A model generated the notes under the pieces. That model was not told the origin of the DNA. It searched no databases and worked only from the letters and a program-made list of their open reading frames with translations. From assembly GCA_052161625.1 (NCBI GenBank), contig CP197412.1: a DNA stretch of 64,000 nt; one strand, written 5' to 3'. The position numbers and the translations under genes are program-made. This stretch comes from JBKCUI01 sp052161625. GTDB taxonomy: Bacteria > Planctomycetota > Planctomycetia > Pirellulales > Pirellulaceae. This document shows, in pieces, positions 1-10,262 of the stretch; position 1 is the stretch's first letter; each line of letters starts with the position of its first letter.

Positions 1-1
1 T

Positions 2-478
2 AGCAACGGGAAACGAGGTGTCGTTCGTCAGATCGATTCCCAAGGCTGGAAATTGACCATCGAGCAAATCAAAGACGGCTCTTCGAACACCTTGATGATC
101 GGCGAGAAGGCATTGCACCCAACTGCTTATGGAAGCGAAGGTGGTGATAACGAACGTTGGAGCAATCCGGGCTGGGACGAAGATATCGTTCGATATGGTG
201 CGATAATCGTCCCTGCAGAATCGAATTTGCAAGAAGGATTACCACCCATTGCAGACTCGCGAGCACCTCGACTCGAAGGCTCGACATGGATCGTGGCTCA
301 AACCAAGCATGGCAATCGATTCAATCAGTGGCATCCGTTCTTCGGATCGTCGCACACTTCAGGCATGAACGGTGGATTCGCAGACGGCTCGGTTCAATTC
401 ATGTCCTTTTCCATCGACGCCGAAGTCTTCCGGCGATTGAGCTTGGTCGACGACGGCCAAACCGTGGCTCTCGAGTAA
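2..478 (+). CDS. DUF1559 family protein, C-terminal part (runs in from left edge)
   Basis: The frame is open from base 2, so this is the last 158 residues of a longer protein whose start lies outside the window. It carries the DUF1559 C-terminal signature: an SSNT(L/I)MIGEKA-type segment, a GGDNERW-x-NPGWDED block, and His118 followed nine residues later by Asp128-Gly129 (the H-X9-DG pattern). The complete paralogue at 11780-12868 shows the same blocks and has a prepilin-like N-terminus. In planctomycetes this family is large and thought to form secreted or pilin-like structures; exact function is unknown. A small lipoprotein gene follows 132 bases downstream, as for the paralogue. Confidence 0.9.
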   Translation, partial: SNGKRGVVRQIDSQGWKLTIEQIKDGSSNTLMIGEKALHPTAYGSEGGDNERWSNPGWDEDIVRYGAIIVPAESNLQEGLPPIADSRAPRLEGSTWIVAQTKHGNRFNQWHPFFGSSHTSGMNGGFADGSVQFMSFSIDAEVFRRLSLVDDGQTVALE

Positions 479-610
479 TCGACCATCCGGCCACAGCCGG
501 AACGATGGAGCTGGGATTATCACGTGCACCTACCCAACAACGCATGGTTCACGTGGTGATCCCTCTTCTTTTTCCATTACCTATCCTCACTACCCCAGAA
601 AAATTCACTT

Positions 611-802
611 ATGAAAGCTCAATCATTCGGTTTCCTAATCGCCTTCCTACTCCTTACCATCGTGGGTATGTCGAGCGGATGCGGGTCAGGGTCCGACGCG
701 AAAGCAGATGTCACTGCAGAATTAGAGTCCGAGATCAAGGCGCACGATACAGAAGTCGAGGAAGCGGAGAAGGCTCAATCCGCACCGACTAAAAACAAGT
801 AG
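611..802 (+). CDS. small lipoprotein downstream of DUF1559 gene
   Basis: A 63-residue protein with a basic start, a hydrophobic stretch (residues 7-20) and a lipobox-like GMSSGC ending at Cys24, followed by a Gly/Ser linker and a strongly charged Glu/Lys tail. It is predicted to be lipid-anchored after signal peptidase II cleavage. No family is recognised. Its position after a DUF1559 gene matches the lipoprotein at 12888-13091, which has a similar size and charged tail, so both probably accompany the pilin-like proteins. It ends 70 bases before the convergent gene at 873. Confidence 0.75.
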   Translation: MKAQSFGFLIAFLLLTIVGMSSGCGSGSDAKADVTAELESEIKAHDTEVEEAEKAQSAPTKNK

Positions 803-872
803 CAGCAAGACAAAGTAACCAGACGGAGCAACAACTCGTTCGCCCTTCCATGGCTCTTGTCTTTTCTGTTCG

Positions 873-3164
873 CTACGGCAAGCTCCAACGTTTCCGTAGC
901 GACCACTGGGCGACCATCAATAACCCGAATAACATAAAAGCCGTCCAAGAATCGATCAATCCTTCTCCCAGTTTGCGATTCTCTACGACCGTTTCCGTGG
1001 ATTGTTTTCGCCTCGACTGCAACTGATTCATCACATCGGACATCTGATCCGGGGAGAGCAAATCACCTCCAGCGTCCTCATTGAGCCTCGCCATCTGCTC
1101 CATCAATTGCCAATCGGGTATCGGTTGCAAACTCTCCAACGAGCGATCCACCACAATAAAGGGCAATCGGCTCTCCAACTCCTTCCCATTCGCAGCCGTC
1201 GCTTTTGCTCGCCACTCATATCGCCCAGGCTCTTTGGCTCCTGAAAAACTCGAACGCAAGGAGCCTGTGTCTCTTTTGATCAATGGGGATTCTCCGAGAT
1301 CGACGGGCCCGGATTCGCTCTCTTTCCACAGGTGCAATGCAATGTTCGGTGGCATCTCCAACGCCTGACTTCCAGCAATCCAATCGATAATCAATTCGGA
1401 GGGTTGTGAAAGAAATAGCCTCCGCTGGGTCATGCGCATTTCCATCCCTTCATCTACTGCTTTCCTCCGCATGCACCAATAGATCAGCTTTCTCCAAAAC
1501 GCCTTATGCTCTGCTAGCTTTCCCTGACGAGCCCAGACAAAGGTTGAATCGATCGCTAACGAAAGGACTTTACCATTGCCGGCAACGCCAGCAACAATCA
1601 GTGGATCTCCATTCTGACTCTCTGCCAATAAAACCGTCCCAGGATTGTTCTTGATGCCTGCCCAGCGGTTTGCCCCCAATAGGGGCTTCAGGTTTTTCCA
1701 AGTCTCCGAATTGCGCTCGGGTGCATCGATTTGCAAAATATCGGAACCGCCACGCGGAATTACCTTCACAGGGGCATTGATTTGCTCTTGCAGCTGGATT
1801 CTCCCATCGATCGCATTACGCGTGGCTCCGCCGATTTGCACGGGCAGTACGTCGCGCAACGCGGATTCCCCCCACCCACCCGCCCCATACGTGTGGTACC
1901 CGCCGAGAGTGATCAAGCCGGCTCCGTTTCGTACCATCTCGGCCAATCGCGAAGCACCCTCCGCCTCGAACGCGCGATAGTCAACGTCTCCTAGTACAAT
2001 GCAATCGAATACATCGCCGGAAAGCTGATCGCGCAGATTGACGGGCCACTTCTGAACAGGTGGCTTGTTGATGGGCAACGAGAGGATATCGATATCTGGA
2101 CTCTCCCCCAACGCACGCCGAATGAACTTCATCTCAAATCGAGCTTCGCCCTCGATATACAGCACGCGAGCCCCCCCTGCACGTACATTGAGATAGACCG
2201 TAGACTCGTTATTCTGAGCGACGATCTCTCGCTCGACCGGTATCGCCTCGACAACCATTTCGTATGCACCAGGTTCCGGCGCAACGACTTTCAGTTGAAA
2301 CGGAATTACTTCATCCGCTCGGACCGGTCTCACCTTGGTCCGCGCCAACTCCTGAGGCTCCGTCCCCTCGCGGCGCATCGAAAGCCGAATCGAAATCTCT
2401 TGGTTGGCCACACCGCGACAACGGACGCTCCCGAGCACATTGACCGGATTCTTCGTAAACACATCCAACTGCTCGGGCACTCCCTCCACACTTAAATCTC
2501 GTGAGTTCTCGCTATCCGCTCGGGGGCCGATCCCCACGACATAGAGCGGGATATCCAATTGCGACAATCGCCTGGCCATTTGAAGGGGATCTCCCCCTGC
2601 CGGGCTCTGCGTTTGGGATCCATCACCAAACCAAATCACCGCAGACAGGGGAGAATCGAGCGATGCTCCCATCAATTCACCAAAGGGGCCAGCGATGTCG
2701 GTAACCGATCCGTTTGGTTCGATCGGCAGCGACAATGCAGATGGTTCGATTCCTTTGGCCGTCGCTACTTGTCTCAACCTATCGCTGTAAGCAAACGCTG
2801 CCCAACCGTTCTCTTTCCCAAGCTTCTCGCGATCTCCCCAAATCTGATTCAGCAATCCCGTCTGTTGCTCCCAACGCGTCAGCTTGCCATCCCCCGAAGG
2901 CAATCCCATGCTGGCGGACTCATCAAACAGGATCGCGACGGTACCGGGAGGACTGGACTGCTTCGTAAAGGTCACGCCAGGTCGCAACAAAAGCAACAAA
3001 AGAACGACACAAATCGACAACCGAATCAACCACAAGGCTAGCCACTGCCAGCGATTGACCTTCCCTGATTCCTGAACAAGGATCAGCACCGCTAGCAATC
3101 CAAGGCCGACCAATCCGATGATCCAATAGCCACCTAAGACAGGATTCAACGACCAATCCATCAA
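873..3164 (-). CDS. membrane protein with VWA-like and glutamine amidotransferase-like domains
   Basis: 763 residues. Two N-terminal membrane segments (about residues 11-30 and 43-62) precede a VWA-like fold whose metal-site motif reads DESASMG (about residue 80). A middle beta-rich region follows, then a class I glutamine amidotransferase-like segment (VLYIEGEAR, then VLGDVDYRAF and NGAGLITLGGYHTYGAGGWG) without an obvious catalytic Cys. A last membrane segment lies near the C-terminus. Known planctomycete proteins of this build sit beside BatA-type proteins. The start overlaps the stop of the upstream gene by four bases (ATGA), so the two are probably co-translated. Function is unknown; a role in surface or stress-related complexes is only inferred. 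Confidence 0.8.
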   Translation of the reverse strand: MMDWSLNPVLGGYWIIGLVGLGLLAVLILVQESGKVNRWQWLALWLIRLSICVVLLLLLLRPGVTFTKQSSPPGTVAILFDESASMGLPSGDGKLTRWEQQTGLLNQIWGDREKLGKENGWAAFAYSDRLRQVATAKGIEPSALSLPIEPNGSVTDIAGPFGELMGASLDSPLSAVIWFGDGSQTQSPAGGDPLQMARRLSQLDIPLYVVGIGPRADSENSRDLSVEGVPEQLDVFTKNPVNVLGSVRCRGVANQEISIRLSMRREGTEPQELARTKVRPVRADEVIPFQLKVVAPEPGAYEMVVEAIPVEREIVAQNNESTVYLNVRAGGARVLYIEGEARFEMKFIRRALGESPDIDILSLPINKPPVQKWPVNLRDQLSGDVFDCIVLGDVDYRAFEAEGASRLAEMVRNGAGLITLGGYHTYGAGGWGESALRDVLPVQIGGATRNAIDGRIQLQEQINAPVKVIPRGGSDILQIDAPERNSETWKNLKPLLGANRWAGIKNNPGTVLLAESQNGDPLIVAGVAGNGKVLSLAIDSTFVWARQGKLAEHKAFWRKLIYWCMRRKAVDEGMEMRMTQRRLFLSQPSELIIDWIAGSQALEMPPNIALHLWKESESGPVDLGESPLIKRDTGSLRSSFSGAKEPGRYEWRAKATAANGKELESRLPFIVVDRSLESLQPIPDWQLMEQMARLNEDAGGDLLSPDQMSDVMNQLQSRRKQSTETVVENRKLGEGLIDSWTAFMLFGLLMVAQWSLRKRWSLP

Positions 3165-5671
3165 GCCGCCTCCTTGGCGTTGGGGAATCGACCGCGGAGA
3201 CTAGCCCCACCCGCCTTGGACGCAGCATAGAATCGACTAGCCATCGTTTGCTCCGCCATGAACAACATCACCAACATGGCCAAGACAAAGGGGCTGAGTT
3301 CTCGACCAAATCGCCCTTCACCAATCGACGATTCCAACTCGCTCAACTCGCGTGCAAGACGATAATTGCCTACCCCTATCGCAGTACCGAGTACCTCATC
3401 CTTGACGCGAGTCAACGATACTTCTTCGGGCTTCACATTGACACTGAACCCTCGTATCAAGGAGCCTTGCGGGCGCAATCCTTTCAATCGGTAGGTTCCT
3501 GGAAATCGGGTGTAGTTGCATACCAAGGTCTCGTTGGAGGACTCCACACTCGATTGCTCACCCGTCGGATCAAAAAGTTGGTACTTCAGAGGCATGCTGC
3601 TCGTGTTGTTGTTCAACACTGCCGCTTGATCGACGTAGTAGTTCAGTTGCTGGTCACTCCACGATGCCAAGTAACGGACGGCGCCAACAAACAACGCATA
3701 ACCTGGCCACTCCGCTCGCGTCGTTCGAAACAACTCGCTCCACTCGGTGCCAGGTGCGTGCGCAAAGGGCTCGGGATAAGGCACAGCCCAAGTCACAATG
3801 CGGCCTTGCCCCCGCACTTCCTCGACCAACGCCGGCAACTCGCTTTGAGTGAATCGCATCAAAGGAAACGCGTCGGGACGCAATTCTTCTAAATCCCAAT
3901 GACGATAAACCGGGTAGGCAGCCCAAGGAATCTCTTCGACCGGTCGCTCAAAAATGGACCACATGGAGTGATTGAGGACCGACGGACTCAACACGATCCC
4001 GCGATCGCTACTATCGCGGCGAGTAATCCGCTTGACCACTCCAGGGAGTAAAACTCGGATGGGTGAGTCCATCCACTCTTCTGGGGTCGCGTGGGCGGAA
4101 CCCATCACGATCATTAGCCCCCCTCCCTCCTCGACCCAGCGTTGCAGCTTGTCGCATGTGTCCGCATCCATCCCGCTAGGATCGAAAAGTACGATGTTCG
4201 AGTAGTCCGATAAAGGTGCAATCCCCAGCTTCGCATACGTGTCGATCTTCGGTCCGTTTTGTATTTTCGCTACACCGTCGTCTCGCCCCCCCTCGGACCT
4301 TTCCATTTGTTCCGCCGGCTCGATTGCCAAAGCGATCAACTGAGCATCTCGCATATCTTGGGCTACCACCAATGATTGTCCCTGCGGCTTTGCCTCGACA
4401 CTTAAAAATGCCGTGTTGTCGCTCATCAGTGGGTCAGGGCGCGAGAGTCGGATCTGCGCGTGATTGGTCCCCTCGCTCAAGTCCTTCCAGGTCAATCGAG
4501 CGGAGAAGGCCCCACCGTCGGGAATATCGATGAGTTGTCGATCGATCGGAATCAAATCGGGTTGTACGACTTTTTCGCCTCGCACGACAAGGTTCCGTTC
4601 CACCGGCTCTGCGACCAACTCAACCGTCATCTGCTCCGCACCGCTTCCGGGCCTTCCCTCGACTTCGATGTCGATGGAAACGGACGCTCCAGGAACAGTT
4701 GACTGCTGATCAACCGACACTTTCTTCAGCCCCCAATTCTTCTTTTCCTTCTCCCGCACCGACACGTCGATGAGCTGCACCAGAATCTTTCCCTCCTGCC
4801 TCTGGGCCTCCACGGAAGATCCGTCTGCGGCAGTCTGTCCGCTAGGAGTCCCCAATCGAGTAGCGATCCCCGACGATTCTGCGTCACGCCAAGCAACGGT
4901 TGACATATCGGACAGCACATAGATCTCTCGACGCTCCAATTCCGATCGCTCGAGAGCATCGATCGAATTAGCAATACGCTGCGACAGGGACGCACCCCTT
5001 CCCTCCACAATCGTCTTTTCAAGCTGCCGATTGGCGGATGTGCGGTCTGCAAGCAGTCGAACGGTGGAATCAGAATTTACGATTGCAATTTGGCTCCCCA
5101 CCGGCAATCGGTCCATCAGCCAGCCCGCCATCTCCTTTGCCTCGTCCATCCGCGTCTTGTTCCGATATTGATATCCCATCGACGGTGACGTATCGAGGAC
5201 AATGGCGGTTGCGATCGGCCCTGTTGAAACCGGCATCCATTGCTTGGCTCCCCCAAGCCCTGTCGCAACACCCCAAACCCCGGTAAAGGCCCAGAGCAAA
5301 AATGCGATCAAGGCCGTGCCTAATCGCAGGCCTCGACTTTTTCGATTCGCAACCGCAGTCGCCGCAACCCCGGTCGCGAGCAACGCAAAGAGCGCGAACA
5401 TGCCGAGGAGCAAATAGTTCGCAAAATCCCCGCTAGGTACGCGTGGTGACGAGAGAGCCAACGCGGCCAAGACGAGAAGAAGTACCCGAAGTGAAAGAAG
5501 CAACCAACGTTTGATGCTCCAGCCTTTCTGAGCAGCCACAGCCGTCTGTCGAACAAAGCGAATCGCCGGAAAGGTCATCGCTTTGGGCTGCTTTCGGCCC
5601 AACATGTGAAGCGCTATCGGGACAACCGCGAGTAACGCTCCCGCCAATAGCGAAACATGAAGAAACGACAT
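3161..5671 (-). CDS. BatA-domain/VWA membrane protein
   Basis: 836 residues. The N-terminus has the BatA (aerotolerance-regulator N-terminal) pattern: a membrane segment, LHMLGRKQPK, FPAIRFVRQ, then a long hydrophobic segment around residues 55-75. Two further membrane segments follow (about 85-130). A VWA domain starts at IVLDTSPSMGYQ (about residue 160). A beta-rich region and an amidotransferase-like segment (VEEGGGLMIVMGSAHA) come next, and a membrane segment lies near the C-terminus. In the classic arrangement BatA-type genes follow moxR and a DUF58 gene; neither is nearby. It is translationally coupled to the related protein downstream. Biological role not known. Confidence 0.85.
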   Translation of the reverse strand: MSFLHVSLLAGALLAVVPIALHMLGRKQPKAMTFPAIRFVRQTAVAAQKGWSIKRWLLLSLRVLLLVLAALALSSPRVPSGDFANYLLLGMFALFALLATGVAATAVANRKSRGLRLGTALIAFLLWAFTGVWGVATGLGGAKQWMPVSTGPIATAIVLDTSPSMGYQYRNKTRMDEAKEMAGWLMDRLPVGSQIAIVNSDSTVRLLADRTSANRQLEKTIVEGRGASLSQRIANSIDALERSELERREIYVLSDMSTVAWRDAESSGIATRLGTPSGQTAADGSSVEAQRQEGKILVQLIDVSVREKEKKNWGLKKVSVDQQSTVPGASVSIDIEVEGRPGSGAEQMTVELVAEPVERNLVVRGEKVVQPDLIPIDRQLIDIPDGGAFSARLTWKDLSEGTNHAQIRLSRPDPLMSDNTAFLSVEAKPQGQSLVVAQDMRDAQLIALAIEPAEQMERSEGGRDDGVAKIQNGPKIDTYAKLGIAPLSDYSNIVLFDPSGMDADTCDKLQRWVEEGGGLMIVMGSAHATPEEWMDSPIRVLLPGVVKRITRRDSSDRGIVLSPSVLNHSMWSIFERPVEEIPWAAYPVYRHWDLEELRPDAFPLMRFTQSELPALVEEVRGQGRIVTWAVPYPEPFAHAPGTEWSELFRTTRAEWPGYALFVGAVRYLASWSDQQLNYYVDQAAVLNNNTSSMPLKYQLFDPTGEQSSVESSNETLVCNYTRFPGTYRLKGLRPQGSLIRGFSVNVKPEEVSLTRVKDEVLGTAIGVGNYRLARELSELESSIGEGRFGRELSPFVLAMLVMLFMAEQTMASRFYAASKAGGASLRGRFPNAKEAA

Positions 5672-5834
5672 CGACGATCCAATCCTTTAACCGCTTCCAA
5701 TCGACAGACAAACCAAGCGAGTTGGCTCTTACAGCATACCATAGCGGATGCACTCTTCCGAACAGCCCTCGCGCTGCCCCTCGAATAATCGGCGCAATCG
5801 ATCGGCCCGGTTGGGAATACGTTCGTGGTTCGGA

Positions 5835-7151
5835 TTATTCAAGCGGGTGAAGGACCAGCCCCGAAACCAGTTTTGGATAGAAGTAGGTACTCTTCGCGGG
5901 CATGCGTTCCTCATTGAGCGAGATCGATTGAATGTCATCTATCGTAGCAGGCATCACCAGCGCCGCGATCGGATACTCCAACCCTTGCTCGAATCTTCCC
6001 TGCAATCCATCGATCACTTCTTGCACCGAATGGACGTACGTCGAAGTTGGCATTTCTTTCAGTCCGAATAGATCCTCCAAGACCAAGCGATGCAATAACG
6101 CGACGCCGAGCGATTGCCAGTCCCCGGACTCCTCCCGGGAAATCTCCGCCATCCGATCCGCTGCCTCCTGCCGCGCCGAGATGCGAATCCACTGATTGGA
6201 CGACTTGGAATACAACGCCATGATCCATTGCTCGTCCAAGCGATCTAGCTCTGCCCAAACCGCCCCAGCGCTTTCTGGCCCCTCCGCGACGAGCTCGCAA
6301 TCAAAGTACGGCACCAATCGACTGCAGATTTCCTCGGTCGTCCAAGCCGGTACGCCGTGGAGTAGCCGATGCGTCGGCAATACCACCAGTCCTGGATCCT
6401 CCATACTTACCAACATCGTCAACACGAACTGGGCCGGATGCGATGGGGAAAGAGGCTCGGATTGTGACAACTCGTCTCGATAATTGCACGCTGTCTCATA
6501 ACGATGATGACCATCGGCAATAAACACTTCGCGATCCGCCATCAGCGCGGAGACCTGCTGAATGGTTTGCACATCGGTGATCGGCCACAATCGATGGACC
6601 ACGCCGAGATGGTCGGTCGCCTCAAGCCCGTGAACGCCGGCGATCTTCTGCTCCAATATCTCTTGAACCTCGTTATCCGGGTCGGCATACAAGCCAAAGA
6701 TTTGAGACAAGTTGGCTTGGGTGGCCCGCATCAATTGGAGCCGGTCTTCCTTTGCCTTGGCATGCGTCTGCTCATGGGGGTAAACCTTCCCCTCGCCAAA
6801 CCGCTCCAGCCGCATCCTGGCCATAAAGCCGCGCCGCGTGAAAGACTTTCCTGCGATCACGAACTCCTGATGGTAAACATAAAGAGCCGAATCGGGCTCC
6901 GATTGAAGCGCCCCTTCGGATCTCCACGCCCGATAGATGCGGCCGGCCCGCTCGTATACTTCGGACTCGCTCTCATCGCTGGGCTCGCGGCGATTCAACT
7001 CCAAACGAATAAAGTTGTACGGGGATAAGCGGTAAAGTCGGTCCTGCAACTCCGCATCGACGACGTCATAAGGGGGCGCGATGCAGTCGGAGAGCGAGCC
7101 GACTCGAGCCAAATTGTATCGGAGTCCGCGGAAAGCCTGGATTTCTGGCAT
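5835..7151 (-). CDS. DUF1015 family protein
   Basis: 438 residues from the ATG at 7151 (MPEIQAFRGLRYN); an in-frame upstream ATG gives only a proline-rich tail and is less likely. The DUF1015 signature is clear: IAPPYDVVD near residue 27, SPYNFIRLEL, VYPHEQTHAKAKEDRLQLMRA, and ADGHHRYETACNY. The family is widespread in bacteria and archaea and contains an HTH-like C-terminus; its reaction is not established, although it often sits next to amino-acid or serine-metabolism genes. No such neighbour is present here. Transcribed away from the tRNA-Gln gene that lies just upstream. Confidence 0.88.
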   Translation of the reverse strand: MPEIQAFRGLRYNLARVGSLSDCIAPPYDVVDAELQDRLYRLSPYNFIRLELNRREPSDESESEVYERAGRIYRAWRSEGALQSEPDSALYVYHQEFVIAGKSFTRRGFMARMRLERFGEGKVYPHEQTHAKAKEDRLQLMRATQANLSQIFGLYADPDNEVQEILEQKIAGVHGLEATDHLGVVHRLWPITDVQTIQQVSALMADREVFIADGHHRYETACNYRDELSQSEPLSPSHPAQFVLTMLVSMEDPGLVVLPTHRLLHGVPAWTTEEICSRLVPYFDCELVAEGPESAGAVWAELDRLDEQWIMALYSKSSNQWIRISARQEAADRMAEISREESGDWQSLGVALLHRLVLEDLFGLKEMPTSTYVHSVQEVIDGLQGRFEQGLEYPIAALVMPATIDDIQSISLNEERMPAKSTYFYPKLVSGLVLHPLE

Positions 7152-7254
7152 CGGTGGTGGGGGACAGGGTCGGGGAGAATCCATTGGATCGCTGCAAACG
7201 ATTACCAATCTGGGCAGAAAAAAAGCTCGGCATCAGCCGAGCTCCCAAAGAAAA

Positions 7255-7326
7255 CTACCCCGCTAGGACTCGAACCTAGAATAAAGGAACCAAAATCCCT
7301 TGTGTTGCCAATTACACCACGGGGCA
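7255..7326 (-). tRNA. tRNA-Gln (anticodon TTG)
   Basis: Read on the minus strand this folds as a full cloverleaf: acceptor TGCCCCG paired with CGGGGTA (one G-T pair), a D-arm around GTGTAATTGGCAACAC, an anticodon loop TTTTGGT giving anticodon TTG, and a T-arm CTAGG-TTCGAGT-CCTAG. The discriminator base is G, usual for tRNA-Gln. CCA is not encoded. The gene stands alone between the DUF1015 gene and an ABC transporter operon on the same strand. Confidence 0.93.
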
Positions 7327-7405
7327 ATCATGTCGGGTTTCCCCTCGACGATGGACGAAGTGTATACACTCCTGGTTCGGTTGACAACCTTACTTTTTCC
7401 AAGAT

Positions 7406-9271
7406 CTACTCGACTTTGGAAGTGACGATCCGCAGCAACTCTTTCTCGCGATTTCCCAAGAGTTTCGCTTGATGAGGAAGCACCTTCCTATGCAGCCATG
7501 CACCCCCTATCAGGAGCAGAATCGAAAGGAGAATCCCCACCGGCCACCCTCGCCAACCCGGAACCCATACGTCCACGAGATACTGCACGCCCAGAGGCAA
7601 AAGCGAGACACCGAGAATGACAGGAAGAATCATCGACAGAACAAGATTCAGCACGACCGCCCCAAAATCAAAATGCTTGGGCTGAACACTTCCGCTGGCC
7701 ATCGGAAAAGGGGTCAGAATCGCCATCCAATTCATGACGAGTAGATACGGTGCGAGCATAGACAAACTCATGAGCATGGTGTGGATCGACATCCCGAATC
7801 CAACTTGATAAAGCAAACAAAAGCAAATCGTCGAACCGAGCGACAAGGCAGCGACCAACGGGGCATACGCCAAGTTCCGCCCCATGAGAAGATGCCTCCG
7901 GTCCATGGGGGACAGCACAAAAGCTCGAAAACCGGCGCGGTCAAACCCGAACATATTCCCCGTAACTCCAGACGCAACCAACATGACAAAGGCCGAAAAA
8001 CCGCATAACACCAATCCCTTCCAGTAGTCGTTGACATCGCTCAAGCCTTTGCGGAACACCATCCCTAGAATGGCCGGCGCTAACAAAGGTAAAAACAAAT
8101 AGAGCTTCACCTCCGGTGCGCGCAGCATCGAGGTCCAGGTCATCGTGGCGACGGCAGACACCTCCTCGGCCCCCCAAGGAAGCTTTCGTTCGATCCAAGG
8201 AATCCGGCGAGCGACGGAAGTCCCTTCGATAACAACACTTCTTGCACGGCTCGCATCCCCGCCTCGCCCACTCCCTTTCCCGTGCACCCACTCCCCTCGC
8301 CAATATTGAAGCGTCGAGCGATAGCTCGCTCGCAATGCCCAACATCCCACTCCGATCAACAACAATGACGTGACCAACGGCACCCACCATCGGTGGCCTG
8401 GCTCGGTCCAAGCCTGCACGGCTCCAGCGGGCCAAAGTGGAGGAACGGCGTCGTTCGCAATCGTCATGGCTCGCTTCCACCGCACCAACGCCTCCCGTCG
8501 ACGCGTTTCCCGCTCCATCCTCCGCTTCTCTCTCGCATCGGTTCGACTGGACTCTTCACTCTGGACTCCCTCCGCCTGCTTCTCCTTGCCGTCCGTTGAT
8601 TTGGCCTCAACTTTCGCTCGATTGCGATCCTCCAACCAGTTCAAAACTTGAACCGGTATTTGAACCATCCCGATGATTAGGATAGGTATAAGAACCAAGA
8701 CGGTTTGTCGTTTTCGCGGATTCGCCATCACCGCAGCCAACCAGCCTTGCAACCAATAGGTCACGGCGGTCATCGCAAAAAGGAAGCAAGCGACCGGAAC
8801 CAAAAACAAAAAGCCAACCCATCCCAAGACAAAAACAGCCCCGAGGATAAATCCCAAATAACCTCCCACGGTCATCAGGAAGACGGTCGAGCCGAGGGAG
8901 CTTAAGTAATTCACAACAAATGCTTGCGTTGGCGCAATGGGTAGGTGCAGGATCTTGTCAAATGTGATCGGGTCCCCTCGCTGCGCTTCATTGAGTACAT
9001 GGATCGCCCATGCCACCATCGCAATCACCAACAAACCATCCCAAATCAAATAGTGATTTTCCACTCCGACCAATCGGGTTAGAAAAAAGCCAGCGAGCAA
9101 ACCCCCGATCCAAACCGAAACGATGGCGAAGGCAACAAAGACCATCCCCAGAACGCCCAATGCTTGCGCAAGCTTCGAGCTGTGCGTGACTTGATTGAAT
9201 CGAAGACGAAAGCGGAGCCAGATGAACAAGAGTGTCGGAAAAACAAACTGCTGAAGCCAATTCGGTATCAT
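7406..9271 (-). CDS. ABC-2 type transporter permease
   Basis: 621 residues with about ten or more hydrophobic segments spread through the protein (for example residues 37-65, 78-92, 107-180, 190-212, 300-320, then a second cluster 400-600) and a charged cytoplasmic stretch near 215-270 rich in Glu, Lys and Arg. This build fits large ABC-2 permeases. The gene overlaps the end of the ATPase gene by four bases, so the two form one exporter. Substrate cannot be told from sequence. No solute-binding protein is nearby, consistent with export. Confidence 0.85.
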   Translation of the reverse strand: MIPNWLQQFVFPTLLFIWLRFRLRFNQVTHSSKLAQALGVLGMVFVAFAIVSVWIGGLLAGFFLTRLVGVENHYLIWDGLLVIAMVAWAIHVLNEAQRGDPITFDKILHLPIAPTQAFVVNYLSSLGSTVFLMTVGGYLGFILGAVFVLGWVGFLFLVPVACFLFAMTAVTYWLQGWLAAVMANPRKRQTVLVLIPILIIGMVQIPVQVLNWLEDRNRAKVEAKSTDGKEKQAEGVQSEESSRTDAREKRRMERETRRREALVRWKRAMTIANDAVPPLWPAGAVQAWTEPGHRWWVPLVTSLLLIGVGCWALRASYRSTLQYWRGEWVHGKGSGRGGDASRARSVVIEGTSVARRIPWIERKLPWGAEEVSAVATMTWTSMLRAPEVKLYLFLPLLAPAILGMVFRKGLSDVNDYWKGLVLCGFSAFVMLVASGVTGNMFGFDRAGFRAFVLSPMDRRHLLMGRNLAYAPLVAALSLGSTICFCLLYQVGFGMSIHTMLMSLSMLAPYLLVMNWMAILTPFPMASGSVQPKHFDFGAVVLNLVLSMILPVILGVSLLPLGVQYLVDVWVPGWRGWPVGILLSILLLIGGAWLHRKVLPHQAKLLGNREKELLRIVTSKVE

Positions 9272-10053
9272 GACTCAAGCCACTCCAAACGACCGCTGCC
9301 TTGCTGCGAACCCGCCATCGACAGAAACTTATCTTCCAACGAGCCATTCGCGAGCACTTCACCCATCGAAGATTGATGTACCAACTCACCTTCGGTGATG
9401 ATCCCTACATGGGTGCAAAGCTTTTGGACAATTTCCAAAACGTGGGACGTGATAAAGACGGTGCAGCCTCGCGCAACGAATTGCGATAGCAGTTCTCGGA
9501 TAGTTACCGATGCAACCGCATCGACTCCTTCGAACGGTTCATCCAAGAAAAGAAGCTGTGGCTTGGGAAGAAGCGCCGCAGCCAACGAAAGCTTTTTCCG
9601 CATTCCATGGGAATATTCCATCGCCAGCTTCTTCCTCTCGTTCTGCAAGGAGAGAAGCTCGAGAAGCTCATCGCTCCGCTGGCGAATCGTCGGGATATCC
9701 AAGCGATGAACACGACCGATGAACATCAAATACTCGTGGGCCGTCAAGTTATCAAAGAGCGCCAGGTTCTCAGGGATAACACCCATGAATCGTTTGGCTT
9801 CCAGACTTTCCTTGGAATCGAGCATGTCGTAGCCGAGCACGCGAACCGTTCCGGAACTGGGAGCCAATAATCCCGTGAGCATCTTGATCGTCGTCGATTT
9901 CCCAGCTCCGTTATGTCCAAGAAAGCCATACAACGTCCCGCGTTCGACTTGTAGACGAACACAATTCACGGCCGTTTTGTCCCCAAAATGCCGAGTCAAG
10001 TCATGCGTTTCGATCGCGAACGGTCCGGTATTGCTCAATTCATTCGTTTCCAT
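9268..10053 (-). CDS. ABC transporter ATP-binding protein
   Basis: 261 residues from the ATG at 10053 (METNELSN); an alternative start 42 bases upstream adds residues with no family support. Walker A is GHNGAGKST, the signature is YSHGMRKKLSLA (SHGM in place of LSGGQ-type, common in ABC-2 exporters), Walker B is LLFLDEPFEGVD, and the switch His is in ITSHVLE. It powers the permease encoded immediately downstream. The domain order and short length fit the CcmA/NatA-type exporter ATPases. Confidence 0.93.
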   Translation of the reverse strand: METNELSNTGPFAIETHDLTRHFGDKTAVNCVRLQVERGTLYGFLGHNGAGKSTTIKMLTGLLAPSSGTVRVLGYDMLDSKESLEAKRFMGVIPENLALFDNLTAHEYLMFIGRVHRLDIPTIRQRSDELLELLSLQNERKKLAMEYSHGMRKKLSLAAALLPKPQLLFLDEPFEGVDAVASVTIRELLSQFVARGCTVFITSHVLEIVQKLCTHVGIITEGELVHQSSMGEVLANGSLEDKFLSMAGSQQGSGRLEWLES

Positions 10054-10262
10054 GGCGACTATTCGTGACTCGAGGAGATTCCTTGCCAAACCCATGCGAC
10101 AAACCTTGAAAACAGAGGTGGCTCGGTGGCATTGTATCTCGCAGGGTAAGCGCTCGACATGTCGCGAAGCTGTTTCGATGGAGTAGATTGTCGGCTAAAA
10201 TCCTCAAAATGGACGCTTGCACCGGTCCACTCCCCCCATTTCCCTCCAACCACGAGATAACG

